Source: Pseudomonadota bacterium (lineage in GTDB: Bacteria > Pseudomonadota > Gammaproteobacteria > Steroidobacterales > Woeseiaceae). From it: a DNA stretch of 64,000 nucleotides. The notes under the pieces are model-generated. The model saw only the letters and a list, made by a program, of their open reading frames with translations. It was not told where the DNA came from and did no database searches. The translations under genes and the position numbers were made by a program. Location: assembly GCA_027621915.1 (NCBI GenBank), contig JAQCAD010000011.1, positions 23,524 to 87,523 of the forward strand, given 5' to 3'. Position 1 is the first letter of the stretch; each line of letters begins with the position of its first letter. This document shows, one piece after another, positions 18,145 through 28,771 of the stretch.

Positions 18145-19122
18145 TCAAAAATCATTATACATTCGATATTCTTCCCAAAGCCTCTCTCGCAGCACCGGGT
18201 CATCTTCCGACAACGCAGCTTCGCGTAATTGCTTTGCGACGATATCTTCACTGACCAGGTCAGGAATATCGTCCGGCGTACGTGCCTTGATTTCTTCTTC
18301 GCTCATACCGCCAATGGATGCTGCGCGTTCATCCGGCGGACCAGCCAACGTCCCGGCCTCACCGCCACCTGACGCGCCACCGCCACTCCCGGTACCGCTG
18401 CCGCCCTGCGAGCCCAGACCAACGCGACCACTTCCTGCGCCTCCGCTGGCACCACCGCCAAAACCTTCGGTATTTCGCCCGGCTGTGGAGATTTCGCGCT
18501 GTTCATCGGCCAGCACGCCGTCAAAGTCGCCGACCGATTCGTCGAGTGTTTTCTCCAGCCTTGCTTTTCGGTCGGCCTCACTTTCACCCGGGATCTGACC
18601 GACACTGCCATCACAGTTGTCGTCAGGTCCACCCCAGCCACCGGTACCTCCGGCAGCAGGATCACATTCTGTACCCGTCATGTTCCCGCCGGCACCACCT
18701 GCGCCGCCAGCACCGGGAATCGGGCCGCTAACACCGCGGATCTGCCCACCGCCATCGCCGCCGCCTACAGCACCAGAACCGCCGCCACCTGCAGCACCAC
18801 CGGAACTGCCGCCCGATGAGCCACCTGACGACCCGCCTTCTGCGCCGCCTGACGACCCGCCCGGCATGCCACCACCCGACATACCGCCACCCGACATGCC
18901 GCCCGATGAGCCACCGGACGAGCCACCGGACGAGCCACCGGACGAGCCACCGGACGAGCCACCCGAAGAACCGCCCGAAGAACCGCCGGACGAGCCACCC
19001 GAAGAACCGCCGCCAGCTGAATAACCGACCGCGCAACCGCCAAGGATTAGCACCGCCCCGGCAACGATCATTCCGAGTCGAACTTTCCGCAGAAATGAAT
19101 TATCTAGGCTGACCAAGTTCAT
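18145..19122 (-). CDS. Gly/Ser-repeat lipoprotein, first gene of the train
   Basis: The 325-residue protein has a signal with the lipobox LILGGC, then about 85 residues of GGSS/GGSSGGMSGGG repeats, further Gly/Ala-rich segments, and two conserved-looking cysteines (TECDPAAGG, DDNCDGSVG). The C-terminal ~130 residues include a charged helical part (ADRKARLEKTLDESV) and a short acidic end. The repeats would form a flexible stalk from the outer membrane or across the periplasm. No family is assigned. It is the first gene after a 455-base gap, so the train promoter should lie upstream of it. Opposite-strand Pro-rich frames are artefacts of the repeat. Confidence 0.75.
   Translation of the reverse strand: MNLVSLDNSFLRKVRLGMIVAGAVLILGGCAVGYSAGGGSSGGSSGGSSGGSSGGSSGGSSGGSSGGSSGGSSGGMSGGGMSGGGMPGGSSGGAEGGSSGGSSGGSSGGAAGGGGSGAVGGGDGGGQIRGVSGPIPGAGGAGGAGGNMTGTECDPAAGGTGGWGGPDDNCDGSVGQIPGESEADRKARLEKTLDESVGDFDGVLADEQREISTAGRNTEGFGGGASGGAGSGRVGLGSQGGSGTGSGGGASGGGEAGTLAGPPDERAASIGGMSEEEIKARTPDDIPDLVSEDIVAKQLREAALSEDDPVLRERLWEEYRMYNDF
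18908..18955 (-). repeat. 12-bp tandem repeat within the Gly/Ser gene
   Basis: The 12-base unit GAGCCACCGGAC occurs four times without mismatch at 18908-18955. Degenerate copies continue on both sides from about 18800 to 19015. Each unit encodes four residues (GGSS register), so copy changes by slippage would alter stalk length without a frameshift. Confidence 0.85.
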
Positions 19123-19577
19123 CGCCTTACCACCTTGTTGAGTATCTTAAGTTCCCCACAACCGATCGATGCCGCGGACGGGGGCCTGTCACAATCACGT
19201 TATGCCAATTTGGAGAGAGATTCCGGCGCATTAGTTCCATCAATCCCGTCGTACGGCAAATACAATTGCTGCCACCTGATTCACTGTGACCATAATACGC
19301 GCTCGGCCCCCTCCGCAACTGCCTTTCATTCGAAAGCGATCGCCTGAAATTGCACGCCACGTACAATTCGTCACTGCACTTGTAACTGATTGTTTTTTAT
19401 AGCGACTTGTCGAGCTATTGACTGACCGCAACCGCACAGGATGGGCTGGGCTTCGGGAACCATCGGCGAATTGTCGGCGCGCCGACTTTACATAGCCAAG
19501 CGACCCGGACAACCTGACCGATCAGCTCGCTGAGTCGGTCAGGCGTCCGGGGCCACGGTCCTGGCAAATCGGCGAGG
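19123..19577. other. 455-base gap between the gene train and cpxP-like gene
   Basis: No convincing gene is seen; the short frames lack ribosome sites and family character. The left part should carry the minus-strand promoter for the train starting at 19122. An A+T-rich patch near 19390-19400 is the best place for it, but no clear -35/-10 pair could be named. The right part contains a long hairpin at 19504-19551. Confidence 0.5.
19504..19551 (-). terminator. Long stacked hairpin after the cpxP-like gene
   Basis: CCCGGAC, CCTGACCGA and TCAGC pair in order with GCTGA, TCGGTCAGG and GTCCGGG. This makes a 21-pair stem interrupted by small bulges, centred near 19528. It begins about 27 bases after the cpxP-like stop. 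There is no U-run, so it may work as a Rho-independent-like stop only weakly, or as an RNA-stability element. Confidence 0.55.
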
Positions 19578-20102
19578 CTAGCGTTCGCTGCGCCGGGAAT
19601 CGTCATGGTCGCGATTGCGTTGTCCGCGCGCGCGCTGTTTTTCCATTGTCCCGGAGAGTTTTTCCTGTTGCTCCGGCGTCAGAATCGCATGGACTTGCAC
19701 GCGGATCCGGCCTCTTAGCTCGGTGGACGCGGCGGCGATTTCGCCGCTCTCTGCTGCAAGGTCCGCGAGCTTCAGATTGTATTCGGGATCATTGACATCA
19801 AGCGTTCGTGTGGCTATGCGATGCGCTTCTTCTTTTTCCCGCAATGATTCGAATTCCGGTTTCGCGGTCAACATGACATTGCTGACTTGCTCGGTTTGGG
19901 ATTCGTCCAGGTCGAGCCGGCGAGTCATCATTTCGATCATTTGATCAGGCGCCAAGCGCGCGCCCCTGTCACCTCTATGTTGCATGCGTTGGCCGTGTTC
20001 GCCGCTGTGTCCGGAATCCGTTTGTTCCTGCGATATCGCGACTCCTCCTGCCAGAGATAAGGCCACCAATGTGGATAGAATAGCTTTGTGTTGAGTTTTC
20101 AC
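19578..20102 (-). CDS. Spy/CpxP-family periplasmic chaperone
   Basis: A signal peptide (residues 1-23, ending GGVAIS) precedes a His/Gln/Arg-rich linker and an all-helical domain with the paired LTXXQ-type motifs. Here these read LDLDESQTEQV near residue 68 and LTPEQQEKL near residue 150. In CpxP and Spy these helices form a cradle that binds unfolded proteins in the periplasm, and CpxP also restrains CpxA. The GTG at 20102 has GGAG nine bases upstream. An ATG at 20111 would have it immediately adjacent. It is divergent from the cpxRA-like pair, the same arrangement as in enterobacteria. Confidence 0.85.
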   Translation of the reverse strand: MKTQHKAILSTLVALSLAGGVAISQEQTDSGHSGEHGQRMQHRGDRGARLAPDQMIEMMTRRLDLDESQTEQVSNVMLTAKPEFESLREKEEAHRIATRTLDVNDPEYNLKLADLAAESGEIAAASTELRGRIRVQVHAILTPEQQEKLSGTMEKQRARGQRNRDHDDSRRSER

Positions 20103-20304
20103 TTTATGCATCTCCAATTTCTAAAGGCCCCCGATTTGTCCGCTGCTGCGGCCGCTTTCGAGACAGCTTATCCCTGATCCTGTAGGCAAACGTTAATGAA
20201 CGCTTTGATTCTGCCAAGATTTGTCAAGTCCCGGGGTGAGCCGTTGCACTGCCTCTACCATTGGCGGACGATGACAAAAGACGTGGACGACATTGAATTC
20301 AGAC

Positions 20305-21006
20305 ATGAGTACGGTACAGAAATCAGCGAATATTCTCCTGGTCGACGATGACCGTGAACTGGGCAAGATGCTCAGCGATTTCCTTGCCGCTGACCACCTC
20401 AAACTGACAGTCCGGAACACGGGAGAAAACGGACTTGAGGAATTCTCAAAGCGTAATTTCGACCTCCTGATTCTCGATATCATGATGCCGGGCATGAGCG
20501 GGCTCGACGTGCTGAAAAAGATTCGTCAAACCAGTGGAGTACCGATCATTATGCTTACCGCTCGCGGGGACGATATTGATCGTATTATCGGGTTGGAGTT
20601 CGGCGCAGATGACTACCTGCCAAAACCATTTAACCCCCGCGAATTGCAGGCCCGAATCAAAGCAATCTTGCGACGCGCCAAACCTGCACTGAATGAATCC
20701 CGAGTTTTGTCTCTCGGCGACATCTACCTCGATACGCGGACCCACCGCGCCAGAGTCAACAGCGTGGAACTCGAATTGACCGGAACGGAATTCGAAATCC
20801 TGAAGTGCCTCCTTGAGACGCCGGGACAGGTTGTGGACAAGGAACACCTTAGTGAAAGAGCGTTGGGCCGCAGGCTGCTACCTTATGATCGAAGCGTTGA
20901 TACCCACATCAGCAATCTGCGGGGCAAGCTGGAAAGGGCGGGCAACAAAAACGAGACCATCCAAAATCAACGCGGCGTCGGTTACCTGCTGATTCCGGGT
21001 AGCTGA
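20305..21006 (+). CDS. cpxR: OmpR/CpxR-type response regulator
   Basis: The receiver domain (residues 9-120) has the acidic pair in LLVDDDRE, the phospho-acceptor Asp in LLILDIMMPG, the switch Thr in MLTARG and the Lys in LPKPFNP. The C-terminal winged helix (about 135-230) ends NQRGVGYLL as in OmpR/PhoB proteins. The sequence and its neighbours (divergent CpxP-like chaperone, CpxA-like kinase 11 bases later) point to CpxR, which activates envelope-stress genes. The ATG at 20305 is preferred. TTG at 20293 is possible. No clear CpxR box was found in the shared promoter. Confidence 0.85.
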   Translation: MSTVQKSANILLVDDDRELGKMLSDFLAADHLKLTVRNTGENGLEEFSKRNFDLLILDIMMPGMSGLDVLKKIRQTSGVPIIMLTARGDDIDRIIGLEFGADDYLPKPFNPRELQARIKAILRRAKPALNESRVLSLGDIYLDTRTHRARVNSVELELTGTEFEILKCLLETPGQVVDKEHLSERALGRRLLPYDRSVDTHISNLRGKLERAGNKNETIQNQRGVGYLLIPGS

Positions 21007-21017
21007 GTTGATGAACG

Positions 21018-22382
21018 ATGCATAGCCTCTTTCTTCGTTTCTTCCTTTCGTTCTGGCTGGTAATGGGAATCATCATTGGCGCAGCGGCGACCGGCGGGTT
21101 CTGGTATGCCGAGCGCGTCCGCGAGTCGATTGATGACTTTCACCTGGGCGATTCGATGCTTGGCGCGAGCGCCGCGCTGGAAACCGGCGGGCGATCCGGG
21201 CTCATCAACTGGCTCAGGAACTTTCCGAAGACGCGGGGCGTCACGTTGTACATCCTTGATGACAAGGGAAACGACATACTTCAGCGCCAAATTTCCACCG
21301 GGGTTTCAAGAGCATATCGACGCGACCGGGAACATGCTCGTGTGTGGGATTCCGGGCACGCCGAACCGCGCAATATCAGGCGCCCTCGCCATCTGCCGCA
21401 GCTTGTGGGCGTTGGCGGCGACACCTACACATTCTTCGTCTCCGCCTCACGCATCCCGGAAGCAATATGGGGAAGCACCGATATCCGGCTGTTGTTGTTG
21501 ATATTCGCGCTGCTTGTAAGCGGAGCGGTTTCTTATGCGCTTGCAATGGCAATAGCCCGTCCTGTCAGGCAGCTGCGCGACGCGACCGTCACACTGGCTG
21601 ATGGCAACCTGAAGGTGCGCGTCGCAGATTCGATCGGCAAACGTCGTGACGAATTTGGCATGCTGGCACACGATTTCGATTCGATGGCATCGAAACTTCA
21701 GCGCGCAGCGGAACAGCAAATCGAGTTGTCGAGAAATATTTCACATGAACTGCGCTCCCCACTGGCGCGAATGCGCGTCGCGGTCGAACTTGCCAGGAGA
21801 AAAGCAGGCGAGCTTTCGGAATTTGAGAGACTGGACATTGAGGCAGAAAGACTCGACGCCCTTATCGGTCAGATTTTGAGTTATACAAAGCTGGACGCAA
21901 ATCCGAGCCGTGACTCCAAGAAAATTGATCTGGATGAAGTCATCAGCGAGGTTGCGGAGAACGTCAATTTTGAGTGCAAGGCTAATCGCGCGAATGGCGT
22001 AACCGTTGTCGCCGATATAGAAAAAAGCGTGCAGATCATCGGACACTACGAGGTGTTGGTCAGCGCGGTTGAAAATATCGCGCGAAACGCCGTGCGCCAT
22101 AGCCCACCCAATGGCGTAGTTCGAATCACTCTTGGCGTGCAAGGCTCTGACGCCAGTATTGAAATTACTGATGATGGAAAGGGTGTGGCGACGGAAGACC
22201 TGGCGCGACTATTCGATCCCTTTTTTCGTACACGGGAATCGGCCGCCGAAGAGGGCAATGGCGGCACCGGACTGGGCCTCGCAATCGCCAGACGTGCGGT
22301 TGAGCTGCATAACGGACGTATCGTGGCTCGCAATGGCGACAGCGGTGGCCTGTGCGTCCTGATTACGCTGCCGGGTGCCTGA
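21018..22382 (+). CDS. cpxA: CpxA-type sensor histidine kinase
   Basis: The 454-residue protein has a first helix (residues 5-30), a periplasmic domain of about 130 residues and a second helix near 160-185. A HAMP domain starting ARPVRQLRDA follows. The dimerisation motif ISHELRSPLARMR carries the phosphorylated His. The ATPase domain has NIARNAVRHSP (N box), DDGKGV (G1) and GGTGLGLAIARR (G2), so all catalytic motifs are intact. It should phosphorylate the regulator encoded just upstream in response to envelope damage. The closeness to the kinase/VWA train suggests, but does not prove, common function. The next gene is convergent. Confidence 0.88.
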   Translation: MHSLFLRFFLSFWLVMGIIIGAAATGGFWYAERVRESIDDFHLGDSMLGASAALETGGRSGLINWLRNFPKTRGVTLYILDDKGNDILQRQISTGVSRAYRRDREHARVWDSGHAEPRNIRRPRHLPQLVGVGGDTYTFFVSASRIPEAIWGSTDIRLLLLIFALLVSGAVSYALAMAIARPVRQLRDATVTLADGNLKVRVADSIGKRRDEFGMLAHDFDSMASKLQRAAEQQIELSRNISHELRSPLARMRVAVELARRKAGELSEFERLDIEAERLDALIGQILSYTKLDANPSRDSKKIDLDEVISEVAENVNFECKANRANGVTVVADIEKSVQIIGHYEVLVSAVENIARNAVRHSPPNGVVRITLGVQGSDASIEITDDGKGVATEDLARLFDPFFRTRESAAEEGNGGTGLGLAIARRAVELHNGRIVARNGDSGGLCVLITLPGA

Positions 22383-22491
22383 CACTTCGAGCAATCCGCT
22401 GGCCGGGATTTAAGGCACGCACACGACAGGAAAAAAGCGGTCGAGCCACCGTAGCGGACGCCTGAGAACATCAGACCAGGCAAACGCCCGG

Positions 22492-23301
22492 CTAATAGGG
22501 CTTCCTGAACAAAATGACAGAAAGATCATCCGGCTTGCTCGGCTGGTGTGTGGATTCGACCGTCATCCTCCTTCTCGCCAGTCCGGTAACAGATTGCAGG
22601 GCTTCGGCCAACGGGCCCTTCCTGATTAGCTCGCAGATCTCGTGGTTGTGAAGATTGTCCGTCAGGCCGTCACTTGCCAGCAGAACGGTATCTCGTGGCT
22701 GCAGATGAACTTCGGCTCCCATATCGATTCGCATATCGCTGGTGCCGATCAGGTTCGAAACCAGGTGGCGTTCCTCATGATGCAATGCGTCGCGATGATC
22801 AAGGAAGCCCGCCTCTACTGCGAATCCGGTCGGCGAGTGCGCCATCGTTTGCGCCCGAACCCGACCACGTTGACCGACAATCATGGATTTCGAATCGCCT
22901 ACCTGGTAACTCCTCGCACTGAGGCCGTCTATCGTCATAACAGTCATCGTCGTCGCTGAGCCGTTACCCATTGCAAGGACTGCTTTGTTGGCCGCTTCTA
23001 TTCCGTTCAGGATCGCAGTCCGCAGGAGCATTGTCTCGTGCATCGCCTGGTTCAGGGATGCCTCCAGGGATCGAACAGCTGTTTGCGACGCTCGTCGGCC
23101 GCCGGGCAGTCCACCCGCCCCATCCGCGATAGCGAGTACGACTGCTGCAGGTCCATAGGGTATCGCGGCAACACAATCTTCGTTTTCGGTCGTCTTATCC
23201 GGCGACGGAGCCGTATACGCGACCAGCGATCCTCCCCCGATTTTCGCATCAAGTCGATGCGACTCAGTTGCGCCGTCAAGCACAATGGTGTCGTCGATCA
23301 T
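22492..23301 (-). CDS. PP2C-family protein phosphatase
   Basis: The 269-residue soluble protein has the PP2C metal-site motifs: NEDCVAA near residue 41, AIADGAGG near residue 58, LLASDGLTDNL near residue 208 and SKPDDLSVILF at the end. The family removes phosphate from Ser/Thr in a Mn/Mg-dependent way and usually opposes a Hanks-type kinase. Such a kinase is encoded directly upstream, with an ATGA overlap at 23298-23301, so the two are co-translated. It may also reverse phosphorylation by the transmembrane kinase at 14469-16850. No membrane segment is present. Confidence 0.9.
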   Translation of the reverse strand: MIDDTIVLDGATESHRLDAKIGGGSLVAYTAPSPDKTTENEDCVAAIPYGPAAVVLAIADGAGGLPGGRRASQTAVRSLEASLNQAMHETMLLRTAILNGIEAANKAVLAMGNGSATTMTVMTIDGLSARSYQVGDSKSMIVGQRGRVRAQTMAHSPTGFAVEAGFLDHRDALHHEERHLVSNLIGTSDMRIDMGAEVHLQPRDTVLLASDGLTDNLHNHEICELIRKGPLAEALQSVTGLARRRMTVESTHQPSKPDDLSVILFRKPY

Positions 23302-24593
23302 TTTTCTACCGGACTACTGCACCAGGCACAGTAGTTCCAGTATTCGTTGACTATTCCCCAGCGGCACGACGGGCACTTGGCTTTGCTGTGTTCAATCTTC
23401 CAGGGCTTCTTGACCTTCACGCGACACCACGGGCAATAACGCATGAAGGGCATTAACGGTTCGCGGCAGCTGTGATTGGCGCATTTACTCGTATAACGCT
23501 TATCGGTAAATCGCCGATTTGTCTCGACTTCGAATCCAGCGCCATAGCACCACGCACAGTAGTGCCAGTCTGTTTTAACACCTCGCTCGCAGCGAGGGCA
23601 CACCGCCGGCATGTTTGTGTCCGTTCCTCGTGACGGATGCTCGACACCACACCAGGGGCAGCCTTGCATACTCTCGGAAATCGGGCCGTCACACTTACGA
23701 CACGTCTGGTCCGTTCCGAGTTCGTGCTTGAACTGCTTTTGAAACTCTTTCCATTGTAGCTTCTGCCAGGACGCACTATAGCTCGCCGTTTTTCTCTTTT
23801 TCCTGGTGGACCTTCGGCTACTCTTTTTTTCGGAGCGTTTTTGCACTTTGCAAAAGGCGGCATGCATTTCAATAGCATTCCGATAGCGGTCTGCGGGATC
23901 GAGTGCAATCGCCTTCTTGAGAACTTCAGCAATTTCTCGCCCGAAACGCGAGCACAGTTGCTCGTAACCAACCATGGGCCATTTGTATGGCCACTCCGGT
24001 AACTTGCCTGAGAACAGCCGGTACAGCACAAGGCCAATAGAAAACACGTCCGACTGAAACTTTGGCCGACCCATCGCCTGCTCGGGGGATATGTAGTCGA
24101 TCGTGCCGGAACCTGACGCTTTCAGCGTCCTTAAACTGATCTTCGCAAAGCCGAAATCCGCCAGTTTAAGTCGATTCCCCGGGAACAGGATAAAGTTCTC
24201 CGGCTTGATATCACAATGGATAATTTTTCTTTCGTGCGCATGAGCTAGCGCAGCCAGTGCCTGGTCGGCAATACTTAACGAGAGTGCCGCTGACATCCGC
24301 CGCACGATGCGATCGGCAAGGGACTCTGTCCCCAGTTCCATCGCGATCACAAATTTGTCGTCTATGAAGCTGGCGTCCAGCACTGCCAGTATATTGACAT
24401 GATTCAGTCGGGTCGCTATCTGAACTTCACGCAGAAAATCCTCGTGCGAAACTTTATGGTCTGCTTTCGGAATTTTCAGCGCGACGTGTGTCTTATGAAT
24501 TGTATCTGCTGCCCTGTATACGTCCGCCAACGGTCCTGAAGCTATGCGACTGAGAATGCGATATTTTCCGAGTTTCTGCCGGGTCCTGATCAA
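23298..24593 (-). CDS. Hanks-type Ser/Thr kinase with four C-terminal zinc ribbons
   Basis: The kinase domain (residues 10-260) has VALKIPK, the catalytic loop HCDIKPEN (Cys replacing the usual Arg of HRD) and LADFGFAK. A basic, Ser/Lys/Arg-rich linker follows, then four CxxC-type zinc ribbons (about residues 300-430): CRKC/CPWC, CPRC/CAWC, CANHSC/CPWC and CPSC/CAWC. The HCD motif suggests regulation different from activation-loop phosphorylation. No membrane helix is present. The only possible start before the glycine loop is TTG at 24593, without a ribosome site, so expression may be low. It is co-translated with a PP2C phosphatase. Confidence 0.87.
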   Translation of the reverse strand: MIRTRQKLGKYRILSRIASGPLADVYRAADTIHKTHVALKIPKADHKVSHEDFLREVQIATRLNHVNILAVLDASFIDDKFVIAMELGTESLADRIVRRMSAALSLSIADQALAALAHAHERKIIHCDIKPENFILFPGNRLKLADFGFAKISLRTLKASGSGTIDYISPEQAMGRPKFQSDVFSIGLVLYRLFSGKLPEWPYKWPMVGYEQLCSRFGREIAEVLKKAIALDPADRYRNAIEMHAAFCKVQKRSEKKSSRRSTRKKRKTASYSASWQKLQWKEFQKQFKHELGTDQTCRKCDGPISESMQGCPWCGVEHPSRGTDTNMPAVCPRCERGVKTDWHYCAWCYGAGFEVETNRRFTDKRYTSKCANHSCREPLMPFMRYCPWCRVKVKKPWKIEHSKAKCPSCRWGIVNEYWNYCAWCSSPVEK

Positions 24594-24716
24594 AGAATTA
24601 GATTTCCAAAAAGGGTTAACGAGTCAGAGCCGAATAATTGTTTGCATTCAGGACTGAAGTCAAGCGCAATAAAATTGCCGAAATATGATCGACAAAAAAC
24701 ATCGCCGAAAGAATTT

Positions 24717-26201
24717 TTAGCTGAACACCCTGCTGACCGCAATCTGCCATCCAGCGTAAAGTTCGGCGCGTCGCTGCTCAGTCATGTCGGGCTCAAATAT
24801 ACTGTCACTCGCCCAAAATGATCTGATCTCATCAACGCTCTGGAAGACTCCACATTGGAGCCCCGCAAGATACGCCGCTCCAAGCACGGTCGATTCTGTA
24901 TTTTTTGGTCGCTCGACTGGCAATCCCAGAATACTCGCGAGGAACCTGAGGAACCAATCATTCGCTACCATGCCGCCATCAACGCGAATGATGGTCGGCC
25001 GAATACCATCTTCAGCCATGGCATCAATCAGGTCCCTGGTCTGATACGCCACCGCCTGCAGAGTCGCGGTTACAATTTCTGCTCTGCCACTGTCGCGCGA
25101 AAGACCAAGAATTGCACCGCGTGCATCTGGATCCCAATACGGGGCGCCCAGGCCGGCAAATGCAGGAACGACGTGCACATGGTCGATGACGCCAGTCGAG
25201 TTCGCGATCGCCTCGGCTTCCGCAGCTGAATCCACGATTCCCAGCTGATCTCGCAACCATTGAATAGCCGAACCAGCAACGAAAATGCTGCCTTCAATAC
25301 CATAGGTCACCTTGCCACGGAGTCTGTAAGCGACTGTGGTTAGCAAGTTATTTTTTGAATGAAGCGCAGTTGAACCTGTATTTGCGATCACAAAACACCC
25401 GGTACCGTAGGTACTCTTGGTCATACCTGGTTCAAAACCTGCCTGGCCAATTAACGCCGCCTGCTGATCTCCCGCAACTCCACAAATTGGAATCCGCGCG
25501 CCAATTTCGCCTGAATCAGTTACCCCGTAGTCGGCGGCGCAGTCTCTTACGTCCGGCAGCAATGCACAGGGAATATCAAACAAATCCAGCAGTTCGGCAT
25601 CCCATTCCTGCGTGTGAATATTGAAAAGCAGTGTTCGCGAGGCGTTGCTTGCATCGGTGGCGTGAACCCGGCCACCGGTCAACCGCCAGAGCAGAAAACT
25701 GTCAATCGTGCCGAACGCGAGCCGACCCGCCGCCGCACGCTCACGTGAACCTTTCACATTTTCAAGAATCCATCGAATTTTCGTTGCCGAAAAATAAGGG
25801 TCCAGGCGCAACCCGGTTTTTGCGCGCACTGACGCTTCCTCGCCCGCTTCCGTCAGTTCGCGGCAGTAGTCCGCTGTTCTCCGATCCTGCCATACGATCG
25901 CATGGTGGATGCATGCGCCGGTCCCGCGGTCCCAGATGAGAGTCGTCTCTCGTTGATTCGTTATGCCGAGACCTGAAATCGACACGTTTCCTGCATCCTT
26001 CAATGCCTGCCTGGTGACATCGACCACCGAGCGCCATATCGCCTCCGGGTCGTGCTCGACCCAGCCGGGCTGTGGGTATTCCTGCGGAAACTCCTGCTGC
26101 GCACTGGCAATCACGCGCACGTCGCGATCGAAAATTACCGCGCGACTACTGCTGGTACCCTGGTCGATGGCCAGCAAATACTGGTTATCAGTCGCGATCA
26201 C
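24717..26201 (-). CDS. glpK: Glycerol kinase
   Basis: This 494-residue FGGY-family kinase phosphorylates glycerol to sn-glycerol 3-phosphate in the cytoplasm. It shows [15 protein letters not shown] at the N-terminus, ITNQRETT, the substrate-binding region RTADYCREL and the ATP-site [11 protein letters not shown], with normal family length. The GTG at 26201 has GGAG six bases upstream. It follows the thioesterase gene by three bases and thus ends an acetoacetyl-CoA synthetase operon. No glpF or glpD is near, so this is not a standard glycerol operon. It may supply glycerol phosphate for lipid synthesis. Confidence 0.95.
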   Translation of the reverse strand: MIATDNQYLLAIDQGTSSSRAVIFDRDVRVIASAQQEFPQEYPQPGWVEHDPEAIWRSVVDVTRQALKDAGNVSISGLGITNQRETTLIWDRGTGACIHHAIVWQDRRTADYCRELTEAGEEASVRAKTGLRLDPYFSATKIRWILENVKGSRERAAAGRLAFGTIDSFLLWRLTGGRVHATDASNASRTLLFNIHTQEWDAELLDLFDIPCALLPDVRDCAADYGVTDSGEIGARIPICGVAGDQQAALIGQAGFEPGMTKSTYGTGCFVIANTGSTALHSKNNLLTTVAYRLRGKVTYGIEGSIFVAGSAIQWLRDQLGIVDSAAEAEAIANSTGVIDHVHVVPAFAGLGAPYWDPDARGAILGLSRDSGRAEIVTATLQAVAYQTRDLIDAMAEDGIRPTIIRVDGGMVANDWFLRFLASILGLPVERPKNTESTVLGAAYLAGLQCGVFQSVDEIRSFWASDSIFEPDMTEQRRAELYAGWQIAVSRVFS

Positions 26202-26204
26202 TTA

Positions 26205-26710
26205 CTACTCCGAACTCACACTAAACAATGGATTGGCGATCCTCATTTGCCTGCCTGCCTCGGGCGGCCAAACCTGGTCGGTTTGCCGCTCCGAAAACTC
26301 GCGAATCCGGGCCAGTATTTCATTGGCCCACGGGGATACTCGTCGCGAATCAAGGCTGACGTGCAGATTCATCCACTCTGCCGTCGCGGCGAGCGATCTG
26401 CTATCCGCATGATACAAACGCATGAACTGATGAATACGCTTCTCGTCAAAACCAAGAATTTGCGACGTCACAATGTATGGATCACCTTCCAACAGCTCAC
26501 TTCGATAAATCACATGACTTTCGACCGCGAAGGTCGAGCCTCGCGATTTCTTCATGTATTCATTCGTGATGCCGAATTTTTCCCACAAACTGTCGACGCC
26601 GTGGTCGAAGGCCAGAATATAGAAGGCAACGTTCATGTGATCGTTGGAATCGATCCATTCAGCAAGAACACTGCCTTCATGGACTATTGTCCCGAGCAGA
26701 CTCCCGGTTC

Positions 26711-26714
<4 letters not shown>
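26205..26714 (-). CDS. Hotdog-fold acyl-CoA thioesterase
   Basis: The 169-residue protein has the hotdog thioesterase signature WIDSNDHMNVAFY with the catalytic Asp, as in 4-hydroxybenzoyl-CoA and related short-chain thioesterases. Some close relatives occur in carnitine operons. It would hydrolyse an acyl- or acetoacetyl-CoA. Its ATG overlaps the stop of acetoacetyl-CoA synthetase (ATGA), so the two are translated together and perhaps balance an acyl-CoA pool. A synthetase and a thioesterase with related substrates could form a futile cycle unless their specificities differ. Confidence 0.82.
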
Positions 26715-28648
<1,934 letters not shown>

Positions 28649-28771
28649 GCTCACTGCCTCTTGAATTTGAAATATGTCGTTTGACGGGCGAAGACTTGTC
28701 TCAGCGACTGGACAAGGCACATACTGCCTGCCTTGCTATTATGACCATTTTACAGAACTGAAGGATAATTC

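Noticed and set aside
18617..19024. Pro-rich open frames opposite the Gly/Ser gene, both on the plus strand and in other minus frames
   Set aside because: They are produced by the GC-rich 12-bp repeat; no ribosome site, no independent composition.
20118..20304. CpxR box in the divergent promoter
   Set aside because: No GTAAA-N5-GTAAA pair was found on either strand.
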